64,000 bases of DNA from Kitasatospora kifunensis (GCF_014203855.1 NZ_JACHJV010000002.1:558001-622000), one strand, 5' to 3'; counted from the stretch's first letter, positions 17,401 through 25,783 are shown. The notes: generated from the letters alone by a model not told the origin. Program-made: numbers and translations.

Positions 17401-18878
17401 GGCGCTCCGCGGCGCTGCGCACCTTCGCGGCGGCCGCGGCCAGCGCCTCCAGCGTCGCCGACCTGCACCTGTACGGGCTCGACTGCGGCAACGGCGCCCT
17501 GCTTCCGCTCACCAAGCTGCCGCACTGCGGCGCGGTGGTGCAGCGCTCGGAGAGCGACCGGGCCGCCCGGCTGCTCAAGCGCCTGCACACCGAGGTGCAG
17601 AACCGTCAGCGACTGCTCGGCGAGGGCGGTTTCGCCGATGTGGCCGAGCAACGCGCGGCCCGGCCGGAGACCGAGCGGCTGCCCCACATCGTGTTGCTGC
17701 TGGATCGCTGGGAAGGGTTCATGGGAACCCTCAGCGAGTACGACGGCGGGGCGCTGACCGACCTGGTCCAGATCCTGCACCGCGAAGGTGCCAGCGCCGG
17801 GGTGCATGTGGTCATCGCCGGGGACCACATGCTGCTGAGCGGCCGGATGAGTTCACTGTGCGAGGACAAGCTGGTGCTGCGGCTGTCGGATCGCAGCGAC
17901 GCCAGCCTGGCCGGGCTGAACGCGCGGAAGATCCCGGAGAACCTGCCGCCGGGCCGCGGCTACCGCGCGATCAGCGCGATCGAGACCCAGGTCGCGCTGC
18001 TGGCGGCCGACCCGGCGGGCCCGGCGCAGGTCGCCGCGGTGCACGCGCTGGCGGCGCGGCTGGTCGAGCGGGAGGCGGGCGTCGCGAAGTCGGCGCGGCC
18101 GGGCCGGATCGCGGTGCTGCCCACCCAACTGCCCTTCGAGCAGGCCTGGGAGATGGTCGGGACCCCTGCCCCGATGTGGGCGCTGATCGGGGTCGCCGGC
18201 GACGACCTGGAGCCGGTCGGGGCCGACCTGCTGGGTGATCAGCCGACCTTCCTGGTCGCCGGGCCGTCCCGGTCCGGGCGCAGCACGGCACTGGGCGTCA
18301 TGGTGGAATCGCTGCTGCGTGGCGGGAGTGAGGTGGTCATCGGCGCCCCCATGAACTCCCCGCTGCGCGGCTTCGCGGGTCGGCCGGGCGTGCGTGGCGT
18401 CCTCACCGGCGAGGCCCCCGGCGAGAGCGAGTTCGCCGAACTGCTGGACCCTGGCGAGGGTCCGGTGGTGCTCGTGGTCGACGACGCCGAGGTCTGGCGC
18501 GACCTGCCGTGCCGGGACTGGCTGAAGGCGTTCGTCCGCAAGGCCTCCGGGAGCAGGCGAGGCCTGATCATCGGCGGGGAGATCGCCTCGGTGGCGAACG
18601 GCTTCTCCGGCTGGCAGGCGGAGGTCAAGAAGAACCGGCGCGGCGTGCTGCTCTCGCCGCCCAACATGAGCGACGGCGACCTGGTGGGTGTGCGGTTGTC
18701 CCGTTCCCAGGTCGCCGCCAGGGTGGTGGCGGGCGCGGCCCTGGTGCACCTGGGGAGCGGCAGCCTGCTGGCCGCCCGGATCCCGCTGCCGGCGCCCGCC
18801 CCGCCCGACAACCCCGACCGCGACCACCCCGCCAACGACAACCCCGACCACCCCGCCAACGAAAACCGGGAGCAGTGA
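14427..18878 (+). CDS. eccC: EccC-type FtsK/SpoIIIE ATPase of a type VII secretion system
   Basis: A 1483-residue motor protein, the normal size for fused EccC. Residues 1-230 are an N-terminal cytosolic part with a ubiquitin-like/FHA-like start; two membrane helices lie about 234-251 and 256-274. Three ATPase domains follow. Domain 1 has an intact Walker A, GTTGSGKSE (652-660), and Walker B LLIVIDEFAS (about 756). Domains 2 and 3 carry GAPRSGRS (987-994) and GPSRSGRST (1279-1287), in which the Walker lysine is Arg, so they probably bind substrate rather than hydrolyse ATP. It ends with a low-complexity tail (repeated NPD, HPAN). ATG 14427 has GAGGGG 9 bases upstream. Its stop overlaps the next ATG by one base. 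Confidence 0.93.
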   Translation: MPMMITIARRPDWSADVVVDADPTTLLREVVKNLLDSLDVSQAPSSGDPAVTAVYLADQLLDLSKPLVDSGIHDGSVLWLGRPGPAPGRRAGLVTIRVVAGAGAGRVWYLNAGEHRIRAGAGVHVTKGTDPAAVAAIVRVSLDASVHVRAVAPAALLDRTPLPDHEVAWRETVQLLVGETILEAHPLLRPDAVVEPSHDGEYLDYNRPPRLLPPAQRTAFRLPTQPKPSAPSALPWLAAGLPAVGGGLIAVMTHNPMFLMMAAMSPVMMVGNWFSGRRQGRLGHRKRLAEYQAQLETTEAEIAAALDQERLGCRAASPDPAELLVIATGPRARLWERRRTDPDHLLVRVGLADLPTTIVVEEGEGTQRHRDLRAAQDVPVAFSIAQTGVVGVAGPDGWPRRMARWLVGQLAVLQSPRDVQLYILTDPAGEPLWQWAAWLPHTRPLLGQQALALVGADAETLGHRVAELIELITARQQARLNAGAGAVLADPDVVVVLDGARRLRALPGVVTVLQEGPAVGVYSICVDADERTLPEECATVVAGGQARPAVLRRQRAAQIDGILADEVADSWYAETGRQLAPVRDVSENQGEAALPGSARLLEILGLEAPSAAAIVARWRSSSRSTKAVIGYSLNGPFALDLVNHGPHGLVAGTTGSGKSEFLQTLVASLAVANRPDAMTFVLVDYKGGAAFKDCVELPHTVGLVTDLDTHLVERALTSLSAELTHREHLLAAAGAKDLEDYLDYAARRPELAPIPRLLIVIDEFASMARELPDFVSGLVNVAQRGRSLGIHLILATQRPSGVVSAEIRANTNLRVALRVTDAGESTDVIDAREAASISAATPGRAYARLGHSSLIPFQTGRVGGRRPLADRTAAAAPPFLRPVSWLDLGLPAPQRPPGAAETDEVTDLSVLVTAIRQADELLGIAPQRRPWLPPLPLSPVVELAADPVRGATGNPSFSWAVQDLPAQQRQEPVTVDLATFGHLHIIGAPRSGRSAALRTFAAAAASASSVADLHLYGLDCGNGALLPLTKLPHCGAVVQRSESDRAARLLKRLHTEVQNRQRLLGEGGFADVAEQRAARPETERLPHIVLLLDRWEGFMGTLSEYDGGALTDLVQILHREGASAGVHVVIAGDHMLLSGRMSSLCEDKLVLRLSDRSDASLAGLNARKIPENLPPGRGYRAISAIETQVALLAADPAGPAQVAAVHALAARLVEREAGVAKSARPGRIAVLPTQLPFEQAWEMVGTPAPMWALIGVAGDDLEPVGADLLGDQPTFLVAGPSRSGRSTALGVMVESLLRGGSEVVIGAPMNSPLRGFAGRPGVRGVLTGEAPGESEFAELLDPGEGPVVLVVDDAEVWRDLPCRDWLKAFVRKASGSRRGLIIGGEIASVANGFSGWQAEVKKNRRGVLLSPPNMSDGDLVGVRLSRSQVAARVVAGAALVHLGSGSLLAARIPLPAPAPPDNPDRDHPANDNPDHPANENREQ

Positions 18879-19153
18879 TGGCAGACCTTGTGGTGAAGGA
18901 CCTGCAGGACCTGGTCAGCGACCTGAACGAGCTGATCGGCCAGTTCGAGGGGGCGTTGGACTTCCAGAACGATGACAAGGGCCTCTGGGGACAGCACAAC
19001 GCCAATCTGTCGATGGGCGACTTCGCCGACAACTGGACCGTCCACCGCGACGCGATGGTCAAGGACATGAAGGCGCTGCGCGACAAGGTGACCAAGGTCG
19101 ATGCCGCGTGGACCCAGGGGGACCAGCAACTGCTGGCCTCGTTCCAGAGCTGA
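18878..19153 (+). CDS. Second WXG100-like small helical protein
   Basis: A 91-residue protein that starts at an ATG sharing its first base with the eccC stop (TGATG), so the two are translationally coupled. The chain is two amphipathic helices, LQDLVSDLNELIGQFEGALD and DNWTVHRDAMVKDMKALRDK, with a middle containing LWGQHN, a W-x-x kind of turn, and a C-terminal tail ending LLASFQS. Size and helix pattern fit ESAT-6-like partners of T7SS, and its position directly after eccC matches that role. It could pair with the first WXG100-like protein or with the N-terminus of the next gene product. Confidence 0.75.
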   Translation: MADLVVKDLQDLVSDLNELIGQFEGALDFQNDDKGLWGQHNANLSMGDFADNWTVHRDAMVKDMKALRDKVTKVDAAWTQGDQQLLASFQS

Positions 19154-19175
19154 CGAGTCGGATGAGGAGCGCTGA

Positions 19176-20654
19176 ATGAGCATCAGACATCTGGACTGGT
19201 CGCCGTTGGACCGGGAGTCGGATCCTGTCTACGCCGACCCTGACGTGGTGAGTGCGGCCCAGAAGCGCTACGCCCTCATCGCGAGCACCATCGACGACGC
19301 GACCGCCAAGCTGCAGAAGATCGTCGGCACCGGCACCGACAGCCTGGCCGGCCAGTACGTCCAGGGGCTGAAGACCGAGGCGGGATCCCTCAACGACCGA
19401 CTCACCAAGGCCGCCGTGCGCTACCACGACGTCGCCAACGAGATCGGCAAGTACGAGCCGGATCTGGAGCAGGGGCTCACCGAGACCGCCAATGCGCTGA
19501 CCGACGCCGAAGCGGCCAAGGGCGCCCAGACCAAGGCGAACGGCATGCCGAATCCGCAGAAGAGCTCGGACGGCACCACCACCCCCGCGGAGCAGCAGAA
19601 GGCCACTGACAAGAGCAAGGCCCAGTCCGACGCGGACGCGAGCATGGCGGCGGCGAAGAAGCGGCTCAACGACGCGCTGGACGCTCTGAACGTGGCCGGT
19701 AAGCGCTTCGGAGACGCGGTCAGCGCCAGGAGGTACGACGACGGTCTGACCGACTCCTACAAGGACAAGCTCGACGCCGTCATGGCCAAGATCAGTCAGG
19801 TCTTCGCCATCATCGGCATGATCCTCGGCGCCCTGGCGATCCTCATCCCGGGCGTGGACGTGCTGGTCATCGCGGGAGTGGTGGCGGGCGCGGTCACACT
19901 GATCGCCAACATCGTGCTCTATCACGACGGCAAGGGCAGCGTGGTCGACGTCATCCTCGGGGCCATCGGGCTGGGCATGGCGGGCCTGGGCGCCGTCGTC
20001 TCGCTGGTGGGCAAGGGGATGTCCAGCATTGCCAAGACCGCCGCCCTCGCCAACCGGCCGGGTGGAGCCGACGGCATCGAACTGGTGCCGCTGAAGCCGC
20101 CCGGCGGCCCGATCACGAACTTCTCCAGGCCGTTCGGGCCGGGCAACCCGCGTCCCGGCGGGCCCCCGCCGAACTTCTCCAGGCCGTTCGGGCCGGGCAA
20201 CACGCCCATCAAACCTGCCCCGCCGATTCGCCCCGAACCTGCCCCGGCGCCAGGACCGAACGCTGCTGCCGACTGGAAGAACCTGTCGGACTGGTTCAAC
20301 AACCCGGCCACCAACTGGGTGCTGGGCAAGCTCGGTGTGATCACCCCCGACACCGGGTTCTGGGCCTCGGCCTGGGCCCAACTCAAGGGCGCCGGCGAGA
20401 TGTGGGCCACCCTGCTGACCGATCCGGCGAAGTTCGGCAAGGACTTCGCGAGCATCATCACCGGTCTGAAAGGCCCCCTCGACCTCTCGGCCATCATGCG
20501 GGCCGGTGGTCTGGGGAGCATCTCGCCGCTCTGGTTCGCCTGGGGCGGCCTGAACGGCGCGTTCGGCCTGGGCGCCGGATTCGTCTACACCGGCGGGCGC
20601 CTGATGGGCTGGATCCCCTCGGTCAACCCGCCGGGCCAGGTGGCCGCCTCGTGA
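19176..20654 (+). CDS. Putative T7SS substrate with helical N-terminus and membrane segments
   Basis: 492 residues. Residues 20-200 are long alpha-helices rich in Ala, Lys, Asp and Glu, like the export domains of LXG/WXG-type T7SS substrates. A hydrophobic hairpin follows (about 205-250: IIGMILGALAILIPGVDVLV and VVAGAVTLIANIVLY), then another hydrophobic stretch (257-280). The next part is Pro/Gly-rich with a duplicated NFSRPFGPGN, and the C-terminus (ADWKNLSDWFNNPATN onward) is of unknown fold with a Gly-rich end. Such a layout (helical carrier, hydrophobic section, variable tail) is seen in secreted T7SS proteins, but a toxic activity is not evident. ATG 19176 has GAGGAG 6 bases upstream. 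The next gene overlaps its stop. Confidence 0.65.
   Translation: MSIRHLDWSPLDRESDPVYADPDVVSAAQKRYALIASTIDDATAKLQKIVGTGTDSLAGQYVQGLKTEAGSLNDRLTKAAVRYHDVANEIGKYEPDLEQGLTETANALTDAEAAKGAQTKANGMPNPQKSSDGTTTPAEQQKATDKSKAQSDADASMAAAKKRLNDALDALNVAGKRFGDAVSARRYDDGLTDSYKDKLDAVMAKISQVFAIIGMILGALAILIPGVDVLVIAGVVAGAVTLIANIVLYHDGKGSVVDVILGAIGLGMAGLGAVVSLVGKGMSSIAKTAALANRPGGADGIELVPLKPPGGPITNFSRPFGPGNPRPGGPPPNFSRPFGPGNTPIKPAPPIRPEPAPAPGPNAAADWKNLSDWFNNPATNWVLGKLGVITPDTGFWASAWAQLKGAGEMWATLLTDPAKFGKDFASIITGLKGPLDLSAIMRAGGLGSISPLWFAWGGLNGAFGLGAGFVYTGGRLMGWIPSVNPPGQVAAS
20117..20201 (+). repeat. 31-bp direct repeat inside the T7SS substrate gene
   Basis: Copies at 20117-20147 and 20171-20201 are identical over 31 bases and 54 bases apart; each encodes NFSRPFGPGN. 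They lie in the Pro/Gly-rich linker. Confidence 0.85.
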
Positions 20655-21394
20655 GCACGGGAGGGACGATAAACGGTGAACTGCTGGCGCTGACGCGGAT
20701 GCCGTGGCACTGGGAGTGGGTGCCGGCCGCCCGAGCGGGCGAGTCGGCACACGAGGCGTGGACCGAGCGCCTGGTGGCCCTGTTCGAGGAGTGGACGTCC
20801 GAGGGCCTGGTCGCGGCGCGCGCGGCCTGGCCCGCCGACGCCGGGGCGCCGTTCCCCTTCACCCCGGACCAGTTGGGACGGGAGGCCGCCGGCTGGCTGC
20901 TGGAGCGCGCGGAGCAGCTGCCGGCCTGGTCCCGGCTGGCCTGGGGCGCGGTGTTCGTGAACGGCCGGCCCAGGTGGGCGCCGGTGCCGGTGGTCGTGGA
21001 GTTCTCCGGGCCGGTGGCGGGGGATCCCAACTACCTCATGCACCTGGTCGGCGCCCGCGGCCTGGAGGGCGACGCGCGCGAACCCGTCGTCGACTACGTG
21101 ACCACCTCGATCGGTGACGGGCTGCGGGTGTTCGCCCTGTGCCGCAGCGCGGAGGGCGCGGCCTACGCGCGCGTCCACGCCGCGCTGCGCCTCGACGTGC
21201 CGCCGACCGGCGGCGCGCCGGGCGTCGGCGTCGACGTCCTGCTGACCACCCTCGTCTTCGAGATGGGACTGATGGCCTTGATCGGTAACGGAGTCGAGCA
21301 GTTGATGCAGCAGATAGCCGACGACTGCGCTCCCGTGGACGCGAGCCCGGCCCGGCTCGGTTTCGTCGCGGCCACCGAAGGGGGACAGCCGTGA
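20651..21394 (+). CDS. T7SS-linked protein of unknown function
   Basis: 247 residues, beginning at a GTG that overlaps the previous stop (GTGA), so it is translated with the putative substrate gene. It has no signal peptide. The chain begins MPWHWEWVPAARAGESAHEA after a short leader, continues with VALFEEWTSEGLVAARAAWP, and has a beta-rich middle (WAPVPVVVEFSGPVAGDPNY, LMHLVGARGLEG). Trp residues are frequent in the first third. No enzyme motif is visible. Position inside a T7SS operon suggests an accessory, chaperone or immunity-like role for the neighbouring substrate; this is inference. I do not recognise the family. Confidence 0.7.
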   Translation: MSTGGTINGELLALTRMPWHWEWVPAARAGESAHEAWTERLVALFEEWTSEGLVAARAAWPADAGAPFPFTPDQLGREAAGWLLERAEQLPAWSRLAWGAVFVNGRPRWAPVPVVVEFSGPVAGDPNYLMHLVGARGLEGDAREPVVDYVTTSIGDGLRVFALCRSAEGAAYARVHAALRLDVPPTGGAPGVGVDVLLTTLVFEMGLMALIGNGVEQLMQQIADDCAPVDASPARLGFVAATEGGQP

Positions 21395-22137
21395 TCGACT
21401 TCGAACTCGTCCTCCCGGACGGCTGGGTGCAGATTCCCACCACCCCCGACACGACCACGTTGCGCCGCCGGGTCGTCGACAACGTGATCCGCCATCACCT
21501 GCCCGACTCGCTGCCGCGGGACAAGGTCGGTCCGTGGCGCCGGATGCTGCGCAAGGAGCTGACCGAGGCGACCGACGAGGCCGCTCGGCAGGGTGCCCGC
21601 TCGGTCCTGCTGCCGCTGCAGGAGTTCAGCGGCATTCGGCTGCCCGGATCGATGCTGGTGACCGTCCTCGAAGGCGGGGACGAGAACGAGGACCCGGAGC
21701 AACTGCTCGCCTCGATCCTCGCCGACGCGGGGACCGAGGGCACCTATCTGGAGGTCGGCGGTGCGCCGGCGGTGCGGGTGGCCTCGGTCGTGGACAGCAG
21801 CCGGATCCGGCGCAAGGCACCGTCCAGGCGGGTCTCGTACTACGTGTCCAATCCGGACGCGCCCGGCGTGTGGGGACTGCTGACCTTCACCGTGCTGACC
21901 GACGGCGATGTCGACGCCGAGCCGGTCCAGGCCGTCGTCCTGCTCTTCGACATGATCGTGGCGACGCTGCGCTGGGCGGACCGCGTCGACGTCCCCACCG
22001 AGGAGGAAGTGCTCGCCCAGCTGGCCGAGCTGGCCCAAGTGGCCGAGGCGGCCCAGGAGTCGAGCACGGGCTCGACAGCCGACGGGGCCGACGGTTCACC
22101 CGGCCCCCTCCCGGCGGACCCTCTGAACCGGACCTGA
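21391..22137 (+). CDS. T7SS-linked protein of unknown function
   Basis: 248 residues, starting at a GTG that overlaps the previous stop (GTGA). It opens with strand-rich IDFELVLPDGWVQIPTTPDT, then a basic helix RRVVDNVIRHHLPDSLPRDK and the element LRKELTEATDEAARQGARSV. A later beta segment (RRVSYYVSNPDAPGVWGLL and LTFTVLTDG) is followed by a helix and an acidic, Ala-rich end (EEEVLAQLAELAQVAEAAQE). There is no membrane helix or signal. The first 20 residues resemble the start of other actinomycete proteins encoded beside EccC. It is the last gene of the tight operon; a LuxR gene follows after 35 bases. Function unknown. Confidence 0.7.
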   Translation: MIDFELVLPDGWVQIPTTPDTTTLRRRVVDNVIRHHLPDSLPRDKVGPWRRMLRKELTEATDEAARQGARSVLLPLQEFSGIRLPGSMLVTVLEGGDENEDPEQLLASILADAGTEGTYLEVGGAPAVRVASVVDSSRIRRKAPSRRVSYYVSNPDAPGVWGLLTFTVLTDGDVDAEPVQAVVLLFDMIVATLRWADRVDVPTEEEVLAQLAELAQVAEAAQESSTGSTADGADGSPGPLPADPLNRT

Positions 22138-22172
22138 AGGAAGTGTGAAGCCGGCTCCGCCACGCTGGGCGT

Positions 22173-22826
22173 ATGACACTTCTCGCCACGTCCGTGCCGA
22201 TCAGTCCTGCCTGCGTGCGGATCGCCATCACGAGCCCGGACATCCTGGCCCAGATCCGGCAGGTGTTCGCCAGCAAGAACCTGGCCGTGGAGATCGTCCG
22301 CCTGCCCTACGTCGAAGTCATCGTCAGACCGGCGGTCGGCGTGGCTGCCACGGACCGACCCGCCGTGGGGAGCGGGCTGGCGCGAGTGGCAGGCCCCGCC
22401 TCCCGGGCAAGCGCCCCGGGCGCTCGCCGGCTGTGCGCGGAGTACCGGCTGAGCGTGGTCGAGGTCGGCGGTCGGTCAGGCGCCGAGCGCCCTGCGCCGC
22501 AGAGCAGGCCGTACCTGGCCGCGGTGCCGGACGCCGGCGCCGACGGCCCGGTGGCCGCCCTGTCGCAGCGTCAGCACGAGGTGATGGCCCTGGTCTCCCG
22601 CGGTGTGCGCAACGCCGAGATCGCCGCACGACTGCACGTCAGTGAGAAGACCGTGAAGAACCACATCAACCGGATCTTCAGGTCGCTGGGGGCGGGCAGC
22701 CGGGTCGAAGCAGTGCTGATCTGGCAGCACCACCAGCACGGCGGACCCTCTACCCGGCGCGGCGCACCGAATCCTTCGCTCCCGCCGGCGGGGGGTCGGC
22801 ATCCAGAGCACGCAGGAGATCCGTGA
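22173..22826 (+). CDS. LuxR-family response-regulator-like transcription factor
   Basis: 217 residues. The first 120 residues resemble a degenerate receiver domain (VRIAITSPDILAQIRQVFAS and KNLAVEIVRLPYVEVIV) without a clear phospho-accepting Asp. The C-terminal third is a standard GerE/LuxR helix-turn-helix: LSQRQHEVMALVSRGVRNAE, then IAARLHVSEKTVKNHINRIF. The recognition helix SEKTVKNHINR is intact. ATG 22173 is 35 bases after the T7SS operon, so it may be co-transcribed and could regulate the system. Its last 77 bases overlap the 3' end of the convergent SARP gene, and the tail there (GGPSTRRGAPNPSLPPAGG) is low in complexity, suggesting that the stop has drifted. Confidence 0.82.
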   Translation: MTLLATSVPISPACVRIAITSPDILAQIRQVFASKNLAVEIVRLPYVEVIVRPAVGVAATDRPAVGSGLARVAGPASRASAPGARRLCAEYRLSVVEVGGRSGAERPAPQSRPYLAAVPDAGADGPVAALSQRQHEVMALVSRGVRNAEIAARLHVSEKTVKNHINRIFRSLGAGSRVEAVLIWQHHQHGGPSTRRGAPNPSLPPAGGRHPEHAGDP

Positions 22827-25647
22827 CCTCGGCGACCTCCTCGGCCTCCAACTCCTGCAGCCGCAGCAGCGCCCGGGTCGCCAGGCCATGGGCCGCCTGC
22901 CGGGCCGATGCCGAACGGTGCACCTTGGCGAGGCCGAACAGGGCCATGGCCTCGTGGTAGTGGTCGCCGCTGGACTCGGAGAGCGACAGGGCGTCCCGGA
23001 GGTACCGCAGTGCCTTCTCGGCATTGTCGAGCCCATGTTCCGCCAGGCCCAGGTTGATCAGGATGTTGGCCTCGACCAGCACGTTCCGGCAGCTACGTGC
23101 CGCCGTGAGGCCGGGTCTCCCATACCGTAACGACTCATCGAACTCGCCCATTTCGGCGTGCAGTTCGCACAGGACGTCGAGGCAGCCCGCCTCGTGGTGC
23201 TCCGACCCGATGCGGTGAGCCAGGTCCAGCGCCGCTCCGGCGCGGGGCAGGGCGGCCGCGTAGTCCTCGGCCTGCCGGAACGCGGCTGCCAGAGTGCCGA
23301 GAAGACCGGTGCGCAGCACGTCGTCGTCGAGGCTCTCCGCCAGCTGCAGGCCGTGCTGAAGCCGGTCCACCGCGGCACTGTGCTGTCCCAATCGTGAGTA
23401 GGCCTTGCCCAGTTGGTCGAGCAGGACCGCCTGAGCCCGCCGGTTCCCGATCAGTTCGGCGCTGCGCAGTCCGATCAGGAGCGTCTCCACCCAGGTTCGG
23501 GCCTGCCCGGCCGTGTAGAAGTAGTCGAAGAGCAGGCAGGCCAGCTGCCAGGCCTGCTGGTGACAGCCAATCCGCTGCGCCGTGCGTACCAGCTGCGCGA
23601 CGTTCTGCCACTCCTGTGCGCACCAGGCCACGAACTCCTTCTGATCGTCGAAGGGCAGCGGTTGGTGGCGGTCCCCGGCCGCAAGGGGCAGCGGAAGCTC
23701 CAGGCGGGTGTACGTGTCGCCCCGCGTCAGGGTCCTCACGTACCACCGCAGGACCCGCTTGAGGGCCGCCCGACGTGACGCGCCCGTCTCGCCGCTGCGC
23801 GACACCTCCTCGGCGTAGATCCGTGTCAGGTCGTGCATCCAGTAGCCGCCGCCGGTACTCTCCACCAGATGCTGGGCAGCCAGGCTCCGCAGCGCCGTCG
23901 CCGCCGCCGGGGGCGCGACGTCCAGCAGGGTGGCGGCCACCTCCACGCGGATGCTCACCCCCGGGAACAGCCCGAGCGTGCGGAAAGCGTGCGCAGCCGC
24001 GGCGTCGAGCCTGGCGTAGGACCAGGAGAGCACGCCGCGTACGGAGGACAGCTCGTCGTCCAGGATCTGCAGGGCGTCAAGCCGGCGCCGCACATCCTCC
24101 AGGTCGGCGACCAGATCGGCGATCCGCGAGCGGGGACCTGCGGTCACCTGCTCCGAGGCGATCCGCAGCGCCAACGGCAGGTGGTCGCACAGGTCGGCCA
24201 AGCGCCGCGCCGCCGCCGGTTCGGCGCCGACCCGAGCGCTCCCGATCGAGTCGCGGAGCAGTTTGAGCGATTCCTCGGCGGTGAACGGGGACAGCGGCAC
24301 CCGCCGGGCCGAGTACCGGACCGCGAGGCCGCTGAGCCGGTTGCGGCTGGTCACGAGGGTGAAGGAGGGACCGCCGCCCGGCAGCAGGTCCTCAAGCTGG
24401 TCGGCGCAGGCGGCGTTGTCCAGCACGATGAGCATGCGCTTGTTCTGCACGATGCTGCGCCACAGTGCGACCCGCTCCTCCTGGTCCGCCGGGATCCTTC
24501 CCGCGTTCAGTGAGGTGAGCAGGTGGTGCAGGGCGTCCGCCGGGGGCATCGCCGGATGCTTGGGGTCGAAGCCACGCAGGTTCACGTACGCCTGGCCGTC
24601 GGGGTACTCGGCGGCGAGCAGATGACCGCAGTGCACGGCCAGCGCGGTCTTGCCGACCCCGCCGACTCCGACGACCATCACGATCTGCGGGCACCCGGCT
24701 TCGTCAACCCCGCTGTCACCCGACGCGGCACGCGCCGCGTCCAGCACCTGCCGGACCGCAGCGACGCGACCGACGAAGCCACCGACGCCGCGCGGCAGTT
24801 GCGCCGGGCGGACCGCGGCGGCGGTCGCCGGCGCGGCTGCCTGGTGGCGTCGGCGGGCGAGAGTGTCGGCGTTGTCGGTCAGCATCGATGAGTTCAGCAT
24901 CGATGAGTTCAGGAGCGATGAGTACAGGGCCTGTAGCTCGGCCGACGGGTCGATCCCCAGGTCGTCGGCGAGCAGCTTGCGCAGGTCGTGGTACTGCGCG
25001 AGCGCATCGGCCGTCCGGCCGCTGCGGCGCAGCGCTGTCATCAGCAGCGCGCGCAACTGCTCGTGGTAGGGGTTGTCCGGAATGTGGATCCTCAACTGGT
25101 CGGCCACAGTGGCCGGTTGCTCGAGCTTCAGGAGAAGCTCGGCACGCTCCAGTAGTAGCCGGAGCCGCAGATCCGACGCCCACGTACGGTGCTCGGCGGC
25201 GAACGGACCCGGCAGGCCGCTGAGCGCGCAGCCCGGGTGCCAGCGGGCCAGTGCCTCGTCGAAGGCGGTGACCGCGGCGACCGGCTCCTGCTGGTCCCGG
25301 CTGCTTCTCGCCCGAGCCGCCAGCAGCTCGACCGCTCTGATGTCGAGCTGCCCGGGGTCGAGTTGGAGCGTGTAGCCCGATCCCGAGCTGGTCAGGGGTT
25401 CGCCCCGACCGCCCAGGGCTCGGCGCAGGCCGGACACGTAGGTGTGCAGGCTGCCGGCCGCGGTGGCCGGGGGAGACTCACCCCAGATGCAGTCGATCAG
25501 ATCATCACGCGAGACGACACTGTTGGTACGCAGCGCCAGAACGGCGAACACCGCGCGTTGCTTCGGCGAGCCAAGGAGAAGCTCCCGCCCTTCGGCATAG
25601 GCGCGCAGCGGTCCGAGAGTCTCGACCCTCAGGCAGTCGCTCTCCAT
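22750..25647 (-). CDS. AfsR/SARP-type regulator with NB-ARC and TPR domains
   Basis: 965 residues in the classical AfsR layout. Residues 1-95 are an OmpR-like winged helix (VETLGPLRAYAEGRELLLGS), 100-245 the bacterial transcriptional activator domain (WASDLRLRLLLERAELLL, PYHEQLRALLMTALRRSGR), then an NB-ARC ATPase with Walker A GVGGVGKTAL (about 328-337) and Walker B RMLIVLDNA, and a C-terminal TPR set (LLDQLGKAYSRLGQHSAAVD). Such proteins switch on secondary-metabolite or developmental genes in response to phosphorylation or nucleotide state. The linker between the second and third domains contains a repeat, LNSSMLNSSML. ATG 25647 begins MESDCLRV; no distinct SD is needed for this choice because upstream sequence is non-coding. 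A target cluster is not obvious nearby. Confidence 0.9.
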   Translation of the reverse strand: MESDCLRVETLGPLRAYAEGRELLLGSPKQRAVFAVLALRTNSVVSRDDLIDCIWGESPPATAAGSLHTYVSGLRRALGGRGEPLTSSGSGYTLQLDPGQLDIRAVELLAARARSSRDQQEPVAAVTAFDEALARWHPGCALSGLPGPFAAEHRTWASDLRLRLLLERAELLLKLEQPATVADQLRIHIPDNPYHEQLRALLMTALRRSGRTADALAQYHDLRKLLADDLGIDPSAELQALYSSLLNSSMLNSSMLTDNADTLARRRHQAAAPATAAAVRPAQLPRGVGGFVGRVAAVRQVLDAARAASGDSGVDEAGCPQIVMVVGVGGVGKTALAVHCGHLLAAEYPDGQAYVNLRGFDPKHPAMPPADALHHLLTSLNAGRIPADQEERVALWRSIVQNKRMLIVLDNAACADQLEDLLPGGGPSFTLVTSRNRLSGLAVRYSARRVPLSPFTAEESLKLLRDSIGSARVGAEPAAARRLADLCDHLPLALRIASEQVTAGPRSRIADLVADLEDVRRRLDALQILDDELSSVRGVLSWSYARLDAAAAHAFRTLGLFPGVSIRVEVAATLLDVAPPAAATALRSLAAQHLVESTGGGYWMHDLTRIYAEEVSRSGETGASRRAALKRVLRWYVRTLTRGDTYTRLELPLPLAAGDRHQPLPFDDQKEFVAWCAQEWQNVAQLVRTAQRIGCHQQAWQLACLLFDYFYTAGQARTWVETLLIGLRSAELIGNRRAQAVLLDQLGKAYSRLGQHSAAVDRLQHGLQLAESLDDDVLRTGLLGTLAAAFRQAEDYAAALPRAGAALDLAHRIGSEHHEAGCLDVLCELHAEMGEFDESLRYGRPGLTAARSCRNVLVEANILINLGLAEHGLDNAEKALRYLRDALSLSESSGDHYHEAMALFGLAKVHRSASARQAAHGLATRALLRLQELEAEEVAEVTDLLRALDADPPPAGAKDSVRRAG
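24882..24926 (-). repeat. 15-bp tandem repeat in the SARP linker
   Basis: Two exact copies of a 15-base unit (24882-24896, 24897-24911) are followed by a degenerate third (24912-24926). The unit encodes LNSSM, so its copy number changes linker length without shifting the frame. Confidence 0.85.
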
Positions 25648-25783
25648 CTCTCTCCTCGCGTGGGAATCCAGGCCTTCAGGCTGGGCGGGTACGCGTCTTT
25701 GGTCGCTGAGGCGCGAAGCGCCGGCGTACCGTCAGCGACCTGTCTCGGACAGCGGTCAGGGCTTGGCCGTCACGAGGTGCTTC

